From contig NZ_JASBQY010000008.1 of NCBI RefSeq assembly GCF_029960645.1, positions 111,823 through 175,822 on the forward strand: DNA of 64,000 nt, written 5' to 3'. Below, one piece after another: positions 36,194 to 45,194 of the stretch (position 1 is the stretch's first letter; every line of letters begins with the position of its first letter). A program made the position numbers and the translations under genes. Under the pieces are notes generated by a model, which was not told where the DNA came from, made no database searches, and worked only from the letters and a program-made list of their open reading frames with translations. The DNA is from Arthrobacter sp. AL12 (GTDB taxonomy: Bacteria; Actinomycetota; Actinomycetes; Actinomycetales; Micrococcaceae).

Positions 36194-36952
36194 TCAGGCC
36201 CGGACGGCCCGCCAGCTCTGCGTCAGGTAGGGGACCGGGAGGATCTCGCCGCGGTCGTGGCCGAGGTGCTCGTGCAGATACCACTCGAGGTTGTCCAGGA
36301 CCCTGGCCCGGGTCGCCTCACCGGCCGCCAGGTAGTAGCTGCGGGACTTGGTCAGCTCGATGATGTCCGCGGTGCGCACCGGATCTTCCCAGCGGGTGAG
36401 GTGGCTCTCCAGCCCCGTGAATTCCGGGCCAACGGGCGGTCTGAAATCCGGTTTGTGGACGTCGCCGGCGTGCATGATGCGCGAGAGGCGGTGCACCCAG
36501 GGGACGGACGTGTCCAGCTGGTTCCAGATCAGTCCCAGCCCACCGTGGGGCCGGAGGATCCGTGCAATCTCCGTGCTGGCCAGCAGCGGATCGCACCAGT
36601 GCCAGGCCTGGGCGACGGTCACGAGGTCGAACGCACCGGCGGGCAGCCCGGTGTGCTCGGCGGCCCCGACGACGGCGGTGATGCCCGGAACCGTCCGGCG
36701 CAGCTGTTCCAGCATGTCGGCGGAAGGGTCCACCGCGATCGTGTGCAGGCCGCGCCCGACCAGCAAGGCCGTGAACTTACCGGTTCCGGCGCCGAGGTCC
36801 GCGGCGTCCTTAGCGCCCGCGGGGATCAGCCAGTCGGCCGAGTCGGCGGGGTATCCGGGGCGGACGCGTTCGTAGTGTTCCCCGCCGCCCTGGAAGCTCA
36901 GCCCCAGCTCCTGGCGGCGTTCCTGATGCAGCTTGGGTCCGCCGCGTGCCAC
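36194..36952 (-). CDS. class I SAM-dependent methyltransferase
   Basis: A 252-residue Rossmann-fold methyltransferase. AADLGAGTGKFT is the SAM-binding motif I, AVDPSADMLEQL motif II, and FDLVTVAQAWHWCD the family post-motif, as in Methyltransf_11 proteins acting on small molecules. GTG 36952 chosen for the AAGGAG site 8 nt upstream. Substrate not predictable. It is 36 nt upstream of the DtxR gene on the same strand. Confidence 0.85.
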   Translation of the reverse strand: MARGGPKLHQERRQELGLSFQGGGEHYERVRPGYPADSADWLIPAGAKDAADLGAGTGKFTALLVGRGLHTIAVDPSADMLEQLRRTVPGITAVVGAAEHTGLPAGAFDLVTVAQAWHWCDPLLASTEIARILRPHGGLGLIWNQLDTSVPWVHRLSRIMHAGDVHKPDFRPPVGPEFTGLESHLTRWEDPVRTADIIELTKSRSYYLAAGEATRARVLDNLEWYLHEHLGHDRGEILPVPYLTQSWRAVRA

Positions 36953-37086
36953 GTGCGATCTCCTTCGGCAGGTCCGGGTGGGTACCATTTGAATTTACCG
37001 CACGCGGCAGGGCCGGTGGTTTCCCACCGGATCCGTCCGGGCGTGCCCTGACCCGACAGGTGCCCCGTGGTATGCCACCGGACCCG

Positions 37087-38565
37087 CTAGTCCTGGGTGC
37101 AGGGGGCCGCACCGGCGGTGCCTGGCGTGTTCGGGGCCCAGTGCGGGTAGCTGCGGGTGTCGTTGGCGGGCACCCAGCGTCCGGCATCCACGACGTAGTC
37201 CCAGCCAAGGCCGGTCCGGCGCAGCTCATGGAGGGCCGCTAGCAGCCGCTCCGCGTCCTCCAGCCGGGAACCCAGGCCGAAACTGGCCCGCAGGGAGCCC
37301 GAAGGCAGCCCGAGCCGCCGGAGCAGGGGGTGCGCGCAGAAGCGGCCGTCCCGCAGCCCGATGCCGTGTTCAGCCGACAGGTACGCCGCCACGAGGCCCG
37401 CGTCGTAGCCTTTCACCGAAAAGTTGACGACGCCGATCGTGCCGGTACCCGCGCCGGTATCCTCGTCGTTGGCGGGCCCGGCGCCTGCCGGATAGTCGAA
37501 GGACGCACTGTCAATGAAGATCTGGTGGACGCTCACGCCGTCGATCCGGGCGAGGCCCTCGACGAGGAAGGACCGGATCGCGTTTTCGTGCGCGTGCCAC
37601 TGGTCCACGTCCAGGTCGGCGATCACCTGGGTGGCCCGGGCCAGGGCGGCGGCGCCGAGGACGTTGGGGGAGCCGCCTTCGTGCCGGGCGGGGCCGGTGG
37701 TCCAGCTGACACCGTCGATCCGGGCGTCCTGCACGGCCCCGCCACCGGCCAGGTGCGGGGTGCCGGCGTCCAGCCAGTCGGGGCGGCCGACCAAAACCCC
37801 GGCGCCGAACGGTGCGTAGAGCTTGTGCCCGGAGAAGGCGAGGTAGTCGACGTCGTCCGCGGCGATGTCGATCCGCCGGTGCGGCGCCAGCTGGGCGGCG
37901 TCGACGACGATCCGGGCGCCGTAGTCGTGGGCCAGGGCGGCCAGGGACCGGATCGGCAGGATCTCGCCGGTGACATTGGAGGCGCCGGTCACGGCGAGCA
38001 GGCTGACGCCGCCGTGGGCGAGCTCCGCACGGAGCAGTTCCAGGGTGGCGGCGAGCGTGGGGGCGGCGATGACGCTGCGGTGCGGGACGCGCTGCCACGG
38101 CAGCAGGTTGGCGTGGTGCTCGATGTCGAGGTAGAGCACGTCGCCGGTGTGCACGCCGTCCACGGCGGGCAGGCAGCCGGCCAGCAGGTTCAGGGAATCG
38201 GTGGTGTTCCGGGTGAAAATTACCGCATCCTCCGGCCGGCCGCCCACGAAGTCGCGGACAATGGTGCGGGCGTTCTCGTAGACCGAAGTGCTGATCTGCG
38301 AGGCGTAGCCGGCGCCTCGGTGGACGCTGGCGTAAAACGGCAGGATCTCATTGAGGTAGGCCGAGACGACCGACAGGGCAGGGGCCGAGGCGCCATAGTC
38401 CAGGTTGGCGTAGCGGACGTGGCCGCCCTGGATCAGCGGTGCCTGGATCTCGGCGCCGGTCACTGCGGCCAGCGGCCGGCGGGCCAAGGCGAACCGCTCG
38501 TCGGGACGGGCCTGGCTGTCGCTGGCCTGGAATCCAGGAGTGGCGGGAATGGTGGCAGTCGTCAT
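37087..38565 (-). CDS. class V aminotransferase, cysteine-desulfurase-like, SAM-IV-regulated
   Basis: A 492-residue PLP enzyme of the NifS/SufS superfamily. YANLDYGASAPALSV, FTRNTTDSLNLLAG, DIEHHANLLPW (the cofactor-stacking histidine), VVDAAQLAPH and FSGHKLYAPFGAGVL (the PLP lysine) are all present. RDGRFCAHPLLRR near the end carries a cysteine where desulfurases keep their active-site Cys, so sulfur mobilisation is possible. ATG 38565 has GAGG 5 nt upstream. A SAM-IV riboswitch and terminator lie before it, so the enzyme should be off when S-adenosylmethionine is plentiful, which ties it to sulfur amino acid metabolism. The exact reaction is unknown. Confidence 0.88.
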   Translation of the reverse strand: MTTATIPATPGFQASDSQARPDERFALARRPLAAVTGAEIQAPLIQGGHVRYANLDYGASAPALSVVSAYLNEILPFYASVHRGAGYASQISTSVYENARTIVRDFVGGRPEDAVIFTRNTTDSLNLLAGCLPAVDGVHTGDVLYLDIEHHANLLPWQRVPHRSVIAAPTLAATLELLRAELAHGGVSLLAVTGASNVTGEILPIRSLAALAHDYGARIVVDAAQLAPHRRIDIAADDVDYLAFSGHKLYAPFGAGVLVGRPDWLDAGTPHLAGGGAVQDARIDGVSWTTGPARHEGGSPNVLGAAALARATQVIADLDVDQWHAHENAIRSFLVEGLARIDGVSVHQIFIDSASFDYPAGAGPANDEDTGAGTGTIGVVNFSVKGYDAGLVAAYLSAEHGIGLRDGRFCAHPLLRRLGLPSGSLRASFGLGSRLEDAERLLAALHELRRTGLGWDYVVDAGRWVPANDTRSYPHWAPNTPGTAGAAPCTQD

Positions 38566-38578
38566 GGGACCTCGCTCG

Positions 38579-38604
38579 AAAAGGACCCCTCGCACCGGGG
38601 ATCC
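38579..38604 (-). terminator. riboswitch expression platform: intrinsic terminator
   Basis: On the minus strand, GGATCCCC pairs with GGGGTCC (one bulge) and is followed directly by TTTT, 13 nt before the aminotransferase ATG. A GGACCC element just upstream (in the hairpin at about 38609-38632) could pair with GGGTCC of this stem as an antiterminator. Confidence 0.75.
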
Positions 38605-38632
38605 GCGCTTGCCGGGTCCGTTCCGGACCGGC

Positions 38633-38715
38633 CAGGTCGTCACCCGGGGCACCCCACCGCGAATGGAGGGTTGCCGGCCAGCAAACCGGGGTTTAGCGCT
38701 GGCACTCGTGACCTG
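38633..38715 (-). promoter_or_regulatory. SAM-IV riboswitch aptamer
   Basis: On the minus strand the element runs from CAGGTCACGAGTGCCAGCG to GGTGACGACCTG. It contains the conserved SAM-IV core blocks GTGCCAGCG, GCTGGCCGGCAACCCTCC, GCGGTGGGGTGCCCCGGGTGA, and a 6-bp P1 helix (CAGGTC with GACCTG). These match the SAM-I-like binding core with the SAM-IV pseudoknot. It controls the class V aminotransferase by sensing S-adenosylmethionine. Confidence 0.93.
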
Positions 38716-38720
38716 CTTCG

Positions 38721-38726
38721 AGCGTA
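38721..38726 (-). promoter_or_regulatory. -10 element (TACGCT) feeding the SAM-IV riboswitch
   Basis: TACGCT on the minus strand ends 7 nt before the predicted 5' base of the aptamer P1 helix, so the transcript would start exactly at the riboswitch. Confidence 0.5.
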
Positions 38727-38790
38727 GGTCATGCCCGCTGCCGCAGAAAAGGCGGGGCCGGAATGTGAAGTGCTTTGTTACGGGAGTTCC

Positions 38791-39603
38791 CTAGAGCAGG
38801 TCGTCCAGGCCCGGGTTGAGGCGTTTGAGGACCTCCGAGTGCAGGATCGAATTGGTGGCGAGGGCGTTGCCGCCGAACGGGCCGTCTTCGCCTTCGAGGG
38901 AGGTGAAGCGCCCGCCGGCCTCGGTGACGATCGGGACCAGCGCGGCCATGTCATACAGGTTCAGTTCGGGCTCGCAGGCGATGTCGACGGCGCCTTCGGC
39001 CACGAGGCAGTAGGACCAGAAGTCCCCGTACGCGCGGGTGCGCCAGACCTCCTCGGTCAGGCCCAGGAACTCGTCGAGGTTGCCGCGCTGCTTCCAGCCG
39101 CCTAGGCTGGAATAGGACAGGGAAGCGTCCGAGAGCTTGGCGACGTTGGAGACTTTCAGCCGGGTGGCGGCCGCCAGCGAACGGCCCATGTACGCTCCGG
39201 CGCCCTTGGCGGCCCACCAGCGCTTGCCCAGCGCCGGGGCGCTGACGACGCCGACGACCGGCTCGCCCTCGTCGACGAGGGCGATCAGTGTGGCCCAGAC
39301 GGGGACGCCGCGGACGAAGTTCTTGGTCCCGTCAATCGGGTCGATGATCCAGCGGCGGGAGCCGTGGCCGGAACTGCCGAACTCCTCGCCGAGGACGGCG
39401 TCGCGGGGACGGGAGCGGGAGAGCTGGCCGCGGATGGCTTCCTCAACCGACTTGTCGGCGTCGGTCACCGGCGTCAGGTCCGGCTTCGTCTCAACCCGAA
39501 GGTCGAGCGCCTTGAAACGGCTCATGGTCTGGGAATCTACGGAATCTGCCAGTACATGGGCAAGGCGCAGGTCATCGTTGTAACTCGAAGCGGGTTGACT
39601 CAT
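38791..39603 (-). CDS. hisN: histidinol-phosphatase, inositol monophosphatase family
   Basis: A 270-residue magnesium-dependent phosphatase. GEEFG (metal-binding Glu), [15 protein letters not shown] (DPIDGT catalytic motif) and the C-terminal [16 protein letters not shown] are in order. The lack of an inositol-specific insertion and the usual actinobacterial location beside rsgA and aroA favour HisN, the histidine pathway dephosphorylation step. TAGTTT ends 6 nt before ATG 39603, suggesting a leaderless transcript. Confidence 0.88.
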   Translation of the reverse strand: MSQPASSYNDDLRLAHVLADSVDSQTMSRFKALDLRVETKPDLTPVTDADKSVEEAIRGQLSRSRPRDAVLGEEFGSSGHGSRRWIIDPIDGTKNFVRGVPVWATLIALVDEGEPVVGVVSAPALGKRWWAAKGAGAYMGRSLAAATRLKVSNVAKLSDASLSYSSLGGWKQRGNLDEFLGLTEEVWRTRAYGDFWSYCLVAEGAVDIACEPELNLYDMAALVPIVTEAGGRFTSLEGEDGPFGGNALATNSILHSEVLKRLNPGLDDLL

Positions 39604-39609
39604 GGTTCC

Positions 39610-39615
39610 AAACTA
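39610..39615 (-). promoter_or_regulatory. -10 element (TAGTTT) for leaderless hisN
   Basis: TAGTTT on the minus strand, 6 nt before ATG 39603. No -35 seen. Confidence 0.35.
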
Positions 39616-39713
39616 CCGGCAAAGCGGGCGCCGGGGCGGGAGGCCACGGGGCTGCGCCGCCGGATGCCGCCCGCCGCGGGACGGCTGACGGCCCGGGCAG
39701 CCGCGCTGCCGGA

Positions 39714-40829
39714 CTAGGAGACGGTGCCCAGTTCCTTGACGTCCTGGGCTTCCATCCGCGGGTCGGTCCCCAGCAGGCGGCGGAGTGAGGCAAGCCGGGC
39801 GGGGCCTGATTCGCCGGCATGGCCGGCGGCCACCCAGGCATCCACGCCGCAGTTGACGGCACTGGAATCGTGCTTGCAGCCCCGTTCGCAGTCGTCGGTG
39901 CCGGGCTCGAGGTCGGGGAAGGACCGCAGGATCCGGTCGGGATCCACATGGGCCAGGCCGAAGGAGCGGATGCCCGGGGTGTCGATGATCCAGCTGCCCG
40001 GGGGCGCCTCGTTGACCTTGAGGGCCAGGGCGGAGGATGAGGTGTGGCGGCCGCGCCCGGTGACGGCGTTGACGCCGCCGGTGGCGCGCTCGGCGCCGGT
40101 CAGTGCGTTGACCATGGTGGACTTGCCGACGCCGGAGTGGCCCAGCATGACGGTGACCTTCCCGTCGAGGTGGGCCCGGAGCTGGGAGACGGCGTCCTTG
40201 TCCAGCCGGGCGGAGAGCCCGTCATCCGAGCGGGCATCGATGCCGGAGGCGGCGGAGTCCGCCGTCTTGGAGATGATCACCGGGAAGGCAAGGTGCTGGT
40301 AGTTGGAGAGCAGCTCCGCGGGATCCTTGACGTCGGCCTTGGTGACGAGCAGCAGCGGCTCGATGCCGGCGTCGTACGCGGCCACGAGGGCGCGGTCGAT
40401 GAAACCGGTCCGGGGCTCCGGATTGGCGGCCGCCACCACGATCACCAGCGTGTCGGCGTTGGCGACGACGGCGCGCTCGATGGGGTCCGTGTCGTCGGCG
40501 CTGCGCCGCAGCAGCGTCCTGCGGTCCTGGATCTTGACCAGCCGTGCCAGTGTGTCCGGTTCCCCGCTGACGTCCCCGACCAGGGAGACGAAGTCGCCGG
40601 CGACGACGGGGTTGCGGCGCAGCTCCCGGGCCCGGGCAGCGATGATCTTGCGTTCCTCGGGGGTGCCCTCGGCGACGACGGCGGTGTAGCGCCCGCGGTC
40701 AACGGTGATGATCCGCCCGGTGACAGCGTCGTCGTAGGCGGGCCGGTCCTTGGTGCGGGGCCGCGTGCCCTTCTTGTTGGGCCGGATCCGGACGTCGGAT
40801 TCGTCCCAGGAGTCAGTGCTGCGTGCCAC
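39714..40829 (-). CDS. rsgA: ribosome biogenesis GTPase RsgA
   Basis: A 371-residue circularly permuted GTPase that matures the 30S subunit. An OB-like N-domain precedes the permuted G motifs: TKAD (G4) first, then GHSGVGKST (G1) and DTPGIRSFG (G3). The zinc site CxxxxC-x-H-x5-C is visible in [20 protein letters not shown] 40829 overlaps the aroA end by 17 nt. A charged N-terminal extension of about 35 residues precedes the core. Confidence 0.94.
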   Translation of the reverse strand: MARSTDSWDESDVRIRPNKKGTRPRTKDRPAYDDAVTGRIITVDRGRYTAVVAEGTPEERKIIAARARELRRNPVVAGDFVSLVGDVSGEPDTLARLVKIQDRRTLLRRSADDTDPIERAVVANADTLVIVVAAANPEPRTGFIDRALVAAYDAGIEPLLLVTKADVKDPAELLSNYQHLAFPVIISKTADSAASGIDARSDDGLSARLDKDAVSQLRAHLDGKVTVMLGHSGVGKSTMVNALTGAERATGGVNAVTGRGRHTSSSALALKVNEAPPGSWIIDTPGIRSFGLAHVDPDRILRSFPDLEPGTDDCERGCKHDSSAVNCGVDAWVAAGHAGESGPARLASLRRLLGTDPRMEAQDVKELGTVS

Positions 40830-42243
40830 CGGACGTGCCCTTCGTTGCGGGGGCTGGGCCTGCGGGGGCCGCGCTGCCGGCGGTGCCCTGGGCGAGCATG
40901 GACTCCCAGAGCTGCGCGAACCCGGGCATGGTCTTGGCGGTGGCCGCAATGTCCTCGACCTCGATGCCGGGAACGGCGAGGCCCAGGATGGCGCCGGCCG
41001 TGGCCATGCGGTGGTCGGCGTAGCTGTGGACGACACCGCCGTGCAGCGGTGCGGGCCGGATGATGAGGCCGTCGGAGGTCTCCTCCGCGTCGCCGCCCAG
41101 GCGGTTGATCTCGGCGACGAGAGCGGCCAGCCGGTCTGTTTCGTGCCCGCGGAGGTGGGCGATGCCGCTCAGCCGCGAGGGGCCGTTGGCCAGGGCGCAG
41201 AGCGCGGCGACCGTGGGGGCGAGCTCGCTGGTCTCGTCAAAGTCCGCGCCCTTGATCTCCGGGCCGCCGGTGACGGTCAGGGTGCCGTCCATGAGGGTCA
41301 CAGTGGCACCCATCATCGTGAGGATGCTGCGCCACAAATCGCCGACCTGCGTCGTCTCGGCCGGCCAGTTGGGGATGCGGACGGTGCCGCGTGTGGCCAG
41401 GGCCGCCGCAAGGAATGGGCCCGCGTTGGAGAGGTCCTGTTCGATCCTGAGGTCAAAGGCGCGGATGGGCCCGGGGGAGACAATCCAGTGGTTCGGGCGG
41501 GAGTCATCCACGGCCACCCCGGATCCGCGGAGCACGGCGACCGTCATGTTGATGTGGTCCAGGCTGGGGACGGGCTGCCCGGCGTCCTTGCTCCGATGCT
41601 CGAGGTGCAGTCCCTCAGTGAAGCGGGCTCCGGCCAGGAGCAGCGCGGAGACAAACTGCGAGGAAGCGCTGGCGTCAATGACGAGGTGGCCGCCGCGCAC
41701 TTCGCCGGTGCCGTCGACGGCGAACGGCAGCGAGGAGGTGGGGCCGCCGTCGGGGGCGGTGACAGCGACGCCCAGCCCGGTCAGCGCCTCGATGATCGGC
41801 CCCATCGGGCGCTTGCGCGCGTGCGGGTCGCCGTCGAACAGGGTCACTCCCCGGCGCAGGGCCGCGACGGGCGGGACGAACCGCATGACCGTCCCGGCCA
41901 GTCCGCAGTCGATACCGGTCCGGGCCCCGGTGGCGTCCGGGCCGAAGGGCGTGATGGCCAGGTCGGGACCGAAATCGCCGTCCCCCGGAACTTCCGTGAT
42001 GGTGGCCCCGAGCTGCCGCAGAGCCTCGATCATCAGCGCTGAGTCCCGGGAATGCAGCGGGGCGCGCAACCGCGAGGGTCCGTCGGCGAGTGCGGCCAGC
42101 ACGAGGTACCGGTTGGTCAGGGACTTGGATCCCGGGACGGTGACCGTTGCGTCGAGCGGCTGTCCGGCGAACGGCGCCCGCCAGGGCGGAGTGTCTGCGG
42201 CGGGAACGGTGTGGGCAGCTGCGGTGGGGGTGGTGCCTGTCAT
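40813..42243 (-). CDS. aroA: 3-phosphoshikimate 1-carboxyvinyltransferase (EPSP synthase)
   Basis: A 476-residue shikimate-pathway enzyme joining shikimate-3-phosphate with [22 protein letters not shown] (S3P-binding Lys/Ser), [13 protein letters not shown] (the PEP-side GT-MR loop), [25 protein letters not shown] and [18 protein letters not shown] are all present. Length is about 45 residues longer than usual from Ala/Pro-rich ends. ATG 42243. Overlaps rsgA. Confidence 0.96.
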   Translation of the reverse strand: MTGTTPTAAAHTVPAADTPPWRAPFAGQPLDATVTVPGSKSLTNRYLVLAALADGPSRLRAPLHSRDSALMIEALRQLGATITEVPGDGDFGPDLAITPFGPDATGARTGIDCGLAGTVMRFVPPVAALRRGVTLFDGDPHARKRPMGPIIEALTGLGVAVTAPDGGPTSSLPFAVDGTGEVRGGHLVIDASASSQFVSALLLAGARFTEGLHLEHRSKDAGQPVPSLDHINMTVAVLRGSGVAVDDSRPNHWIVSPGPIRAFDLRIEQDLSNAGPFLAAALATRGTVRIPNWPAETTQVGDLWRSILTMMGATVTLMDGTLTVTGGPEIKGADFDETSELAPTVAALCALANGPSRLSGIAHLRGHETDRLAALVAEINRLGGDAEETSDGLIIRPAPLHGGVVHSYADHRMATAGAILGLAVPGIEVEDIAATAKTMPGFAQLWESMLAQGTAGSAAPAGPAPATKGTSGGTQH

Positions 42244-42250
42244 TGCTGTC

Positions 42251-42832
42251 TTAGGCCCCGACGGTGTGGTCTACGGCATTGCGTACGGCTTTGTCGGCCT
42301 TCTTCAGCTGCTTGCCGGTGGTCTTCTTGACGTCGGCGGCGAGGTGGTTGGTGGACTTCTTCACGTCCGCGGCGAGGTGGCCGGTGGACTTCTTCATGTC
42401 CGCGGCAAGGTGCTCGGCGCGCCAGGCCAGGCTGGGCCGGCCGTTCGTGTCGACGGCAGCCAGCAGCACGCCGCCGGTCAGCGAGACGTTCTTGAGCAGC
42501 TGCTTGCGGCGGGCATCGCGGCCCTCCTTGGAGGTGATGTCGGCGCTGCGCCATTCAACGTAGCCGTTGAGTGCGGAGATGACGGCCAGCACAGTCGCGG
42601 CGAGGCGGGCTGACTTGCCGAGCGCGAAAAGCACGCCCGCTCCGATCTGGGTGCCGCCAATAACGCGGGCCAGGACCTTTTCGTTGGTCTGGAACGGTAG
42701 GGATTCAGCCGCGCGGCGCAGCAGGGGTGACAGCTGCGTGGCCGTGTCATCCGCGTTCTTGAGCTTGTCCATGCCTGCAAGGACGAAACTGGAGGCGAGC
42801 ATGGGACGGGCGAGAAAGCGGACAAAAGACAT
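42251..42832 (-). CDS. DoxX family membrane protein with a triple C-terminal repeat
   Basis: A 193-residue protein. [19 protein letters not shown] and [16 protein letters not shown] are DoxX-type helices 1 and 2; four helices reach about residue 125. Residues 141-173 are three 11-residue repeats of HLAADxKKSTx, and the tail is basic ([14 protein letters not shown]). DoxX proteins affect membrane redox balance and stress. Divergent from sigR, with the SigR promoter in between. ATG 42832. Confidence 0.82.
   Translation of the reverse strand: MSFVRFLARPMLASSFVLAGMDKLKNADDTATQLSPLLRRAAESLPFQTNEKVLARVIGGTQIGAGVLFALGKSARLAATVLAVISALNGYVEWRSADITSKEGRDARRKQLLKNVSLTGGVLLAAVDTNGRPSLAWRAEHLAADMKKSTGHLAADVKKSTNHLAADVKKTTGKQLKKADKAVRNAVDHTVGA
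42314..42412 (-). repeat. three 33-bp in-frame repeats in DoxX gene
   Basis: Three tandem 33-bp units encoding [22 protein letters not shown] and [11 protein letters not shown]. They predict an amphipathic, Lys-rich helix. Confidence 0.85.
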
Positions 42833-42901
42833 GAATTTCCTCCTGGATGGACGAACCGCGGAAGTACTGCGGGAGAACCGGTTCTAGTCTTGCACTTTTG
42901 C

Positions 42902-42927
42902 GGAATATTTGCCTGCCGGGAGGGGTT
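42902..42927 (+). promoter_or_regulatory. SigR-type promoter (GGAAT-N18-GTT)
   Basis: GGAAT at 42902-42906 and GTT at 42925-42927 with exactly 18 nt between, the consensus for SigR/SigH thiol-stress sigma factors. It points at sigR, implying autoregulation, leaving a leader of about 210 nt. The rest of the 315-nt DoxX-sigR gap shows no other clear element. Confidence 0.7.
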
Positions 42928-43147
42928 GTGCATGAAAGGTCCCGGCCGCCGGTTTGCGGCCGGACGACGAGCTGATGATGAATGAGCTGACGACGAGCTG
43001 ATGTGAGCAGGAGGCGGACATTTGATTCTGGTGAAGGACGCACAACTGGAGGCGGAACCTGCGTCATTGTGGACCATGGCCCGGCAGGACCGGGTAAGTC
43101 CGGCAGTTCCGGGCGCCCGCCGCGCGGTGACAGTAGACTGGGACGCA

Positions 43148-44020
43148 ATGAGCACCATGGATCCGGCCGTTGCGGCCATGCACAAGGTCACCGGAAACGG
43201 CGCCACGCCCGCGAAGTCACCTGTAGCCGGCCCCGCCGGCGCACCTCCCGGACCTGCCCCGGACGCCGGAGCGGTCCCGGAGCCTGGCGCCGCGCCGGCG
43301 GGCACCGTAAATGACGCCCCATCACCGGGCACCGCAGCGACTGACGCCGTGCGGGATGCGGCCGCCCGGGAGACGATCGTGGACGGGCAGGCCCTGGACG
43401 TTGCGACGGAAACCACGGAGGAACGCCGGGTACGGTTCGAGCGCGACGCCATGCAGTACGTGGACCAGCTCTACTCCGCGGCCATGCGGATGGCCCGGAA
43501 TCCCGCTGATGCCGAGGACCTGGTCCAGGAGGCATACACGAAGGCGTTTTCCGCGTTCCACCAGTACAAGCCGGGCACGAACCTGAAGGCCTGGCTGTAC
43601 CGCATCCTGACCAACACTTACATCAACCTCTACCGCAAGCGGCAACGCGAGCCGCTGCAGTCGAACTCCGACACCATAGAGGACTGGCAGCTCGCCCGGG
43701 CCGAATCCCACACCTCGTCCGGACTCCGCTCGGCGGAGGCGGAGGCGCTGGACCACCTGCCGGATTCGGACGTGAAGCGCGCCCTGCAGGCCATCCCGGA
43801 GGAATTCCGGCTGGCGGTCTATTTCGCCGACGTCGAGGGCTTCGCATACAAGGAAATTTCAGACATCATGAACACCCCGATCGGGACTGTTATGTCCCGC
43901 CTGCACCGGGGCCGGAAGATGCTGCGGGACATGCTCGCCGACTACGCCGCCGAGCGGGGATTCAAGGGCGCCGATGCCATCGCGGCGGCCGGAAGCAACA
44001 AACAGGAGAACAGGAAATGA
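43148..44020 (+). CDS. sigR: ECF sigma factor SigR/SigH
   Basis: A 290-residue ECF sigma factor. Region 2 is [39 protein letters not shown] in outline; region 4 is [38 protein letters not shown]. Both are very close to actinobacterial SigR/SigH, the regulator of thiol-oxidative stress genes (thioredoxin, mycothiol). ATG 43148 used; the frame stays open to TTG 43022. An Ala/Pro-rich N-terminal extension of about 90 residues is longer than in relatives. It overlaps rsrA by 4 nt. Confidence 0.93.
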   Translation: MSTMDPAVAAMHKVTGNGATPAKSPVAGPAGAPPGPAPDAGAVPEPGAAPAGTVNDAPSPGTAATDAVRDAAARETIVDGQALDVATETTEERRVRFERDAMQYVDQLYSAAMRMARNPADAEDLVQEAYTKAFSAFHQYKPGTNLKAWLYRILTNTYINLYRKRQREPLQSNSDTIEDWQLARAESHTSSGLRSAEAEALDHLPDSDVKRALQAIPEEFRLAVYFADVEGFAYKEISDIMNTPIGTVMSRLHRGRKMLRDMLADYAAERGFKGADAIAAAGSNKQENRK

Positions 44021-44277
44021 GCGACTGCCAGGGGCTGGGCGACTGCGACGACGCCCGGATGCAACGTATCTACGAGTATCTGGATGGTGCCCTCACACAC
44101 GATGACATCGCCGAGATTAAGGACCACCTGGACGGGTGCCCGGAGTGCTTTGAGCAGTACGACCTCGAATGTGTCATCCGCGTCATGGTGAAGCGTTCCT
44201 GCACCGAGGCTGCCCCGGAGAACCTCAAGAACTCGATCCTGGACCGGATTCACAACAGCAACCCGGTCGAAGCCTGA
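44017..44277 (+). CDS. rsrA: redox-sensing zinc anti-sigma factor RsrA
   Basis: An 86-residue anti-sigma factor for SigR. His37, Cys41 and Cys44 form the HxxxCxxC zinc motif ([10 protein letters not shown]), with more cysteines at 4, 10, 52 and 62. Oxidation of this site to a disulfide is known to release SigR in relatives. ATGA overlap with sigR ensures matched synthesis. Confidence 0.93.
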   Translation: MSDCQGLGDCDDARMQRIYEYLDGALTHDDIAEIKDHLDGCPECFEQYDLECVIRVMVKRSCTEAAPENLKNSILDRIHNSNPVEA

Positions 44278-44310
44278 CCCGGCGGGGGCATCCCAACGAT
44301 TCGCCCGTCA

Positions 44311-44356
44311 AAACGAATGACCCCGGAAACCGTGAGGTTTCCGGGGTCATTCGTTT
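44311..44356. terminator. bidirectional intrinsic terminator
   Basis: A perfect 21-bp inverted repeat (44311-44331, 44336-44356) with loop GTGA, AAA on the left arm and TTT on the right. Serves rsrA on the plus strand and bL37 on the minus strand. Confidence 0.9.
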
Positions 44357-44379
44357 AAAGCTGTCATTCCAAGCTTTGC

Positions 44380-44454
44380 TTAGGCGTTGGGGCGCTTGCC
44401 GTGGTTCGCGCCGCCACGCTTACGGTCACGACGTTTACGTGCACGCTTGCTCAT
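44380..44454 (-). CDS. 50S ribosomal protein bL37
   Basis: A 24-residue, extremely basic protein (MSKRARKRRDRKRGGANHGK then RPNA), too short for most ORF calls. AAGGAGG lies 7 nt before ATG 44454, a near-perfect Shine-Dalgarno. Sequence and size match the small actinobacterial ribosomal protein bL37 first seen in mycobacterial ribosome structures. Ends 23 nt before the shared terminator. Confidence 0.85.
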   Translation of the reverse strand: MSKRARKRRDRKRGGANHGKRPNA

Positions 44455-44573
44455 AGCTGGCCTCCTTAATTTTTGGTACTCAAAAGAGCTGCCCTCAAGT
44501 CTCCCACATCAGGGCACCCGCCGCGAACCGGCGCGGGCGGGGGGTGATAGAGGCGACAATCACAGCGGCCCAA

Positions 44574-45194
44574 TCAGTCCAGGGAGTTGCGTATGGAGAT
44601 CCGTGCCTGGTCCAGCACGGTCTTGACCGTCTCCAGCGTCACGGGCGTGATCGGGTGCCGGCCGCCGTGCCGGCGGAGTTCCACGCGGATGTCATCCCGG
44701 AAGGCCTGCACCAGCATCTCGGCCTCCCGCAGCCGTCCGTCGCCCTCCTGCGAGTACCGCTGGCCTGCCAGAGACGCGACCGTTGATCCGGCCGCACGGG
44801 CCGAGGAGCGCGCGGCCTCGGCCGTGGCGGCCAGATCCGCCCGCAGCCCGCGCATGTTGACCTTGATGTCCTGCCGCAGGGTGTCCGCGAGCCGCCGGAT
44901 CGATGCGGAGATGTCGTTCTCCACGCCGGCGAGTTCGTCCCGCCGGCTGTTCAGCTCCGCAAGGCCGTCCGGTGTGATGCTGTAGTACGTCCGGCGACCC
45001 TCGGTGTGGGTGGCTACCAACCCCTCCTCCTCGAGCTTGCCAAGCCGCGGATAGATGGTGCCGGCGCTGGGGGAGTAGGTGCCGCCGAAGCGTTCGCTGA
45101 GCGCCTTGATGAGCTCGTAGCCGTGCTTCGGACCCGACTCCAGGAGCGCGAGCAGGTAGAGACGCAGTGCCCCGTGGGCAAAGACCGGAGGCAT
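44574..45194 (-). CDS. PadR family transcriptional regulator
   Basis: A 206-residue regulator. The winged helix (RLYLLALLESGPKHGYELIK, SPSAGTIYPRLGKLEEEGLV, RRTYYSITPDG) is typical PadR; a long helical C-terminal half follows, as in PadR members with a dimerising tail. Its ATG overlaps the stop of the DUF4097 gene (ATGA), so it is translated with it. Probably represses the palindromic promoter at 46059-46122. Confidence 0.9.
   Translation of the reverse strand: MPPVFAHGALRLYLLALLESGPKHGYELIKALSERFGGTYSPSAGTIYPRLGKLEEEGLVATHTEGRRTYYSITPDGLAELNSRRDELAGVENDISASIRRLADTLRQDIKVNMRGLRADLAATAEAARSSARAAGSTVASLAGQRYSQEGDGRLREAEMLVQAFRDDIRVELRRHGGRHPITPVTLETVKTVLDQARISIRNSLD

Noticed and set aside
37013..37030. 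7-bp hairpin as terminator of the class V aminotransferase
   Set aside because: It lies past the stop but has no T run and is one of several weak GC hairpins.
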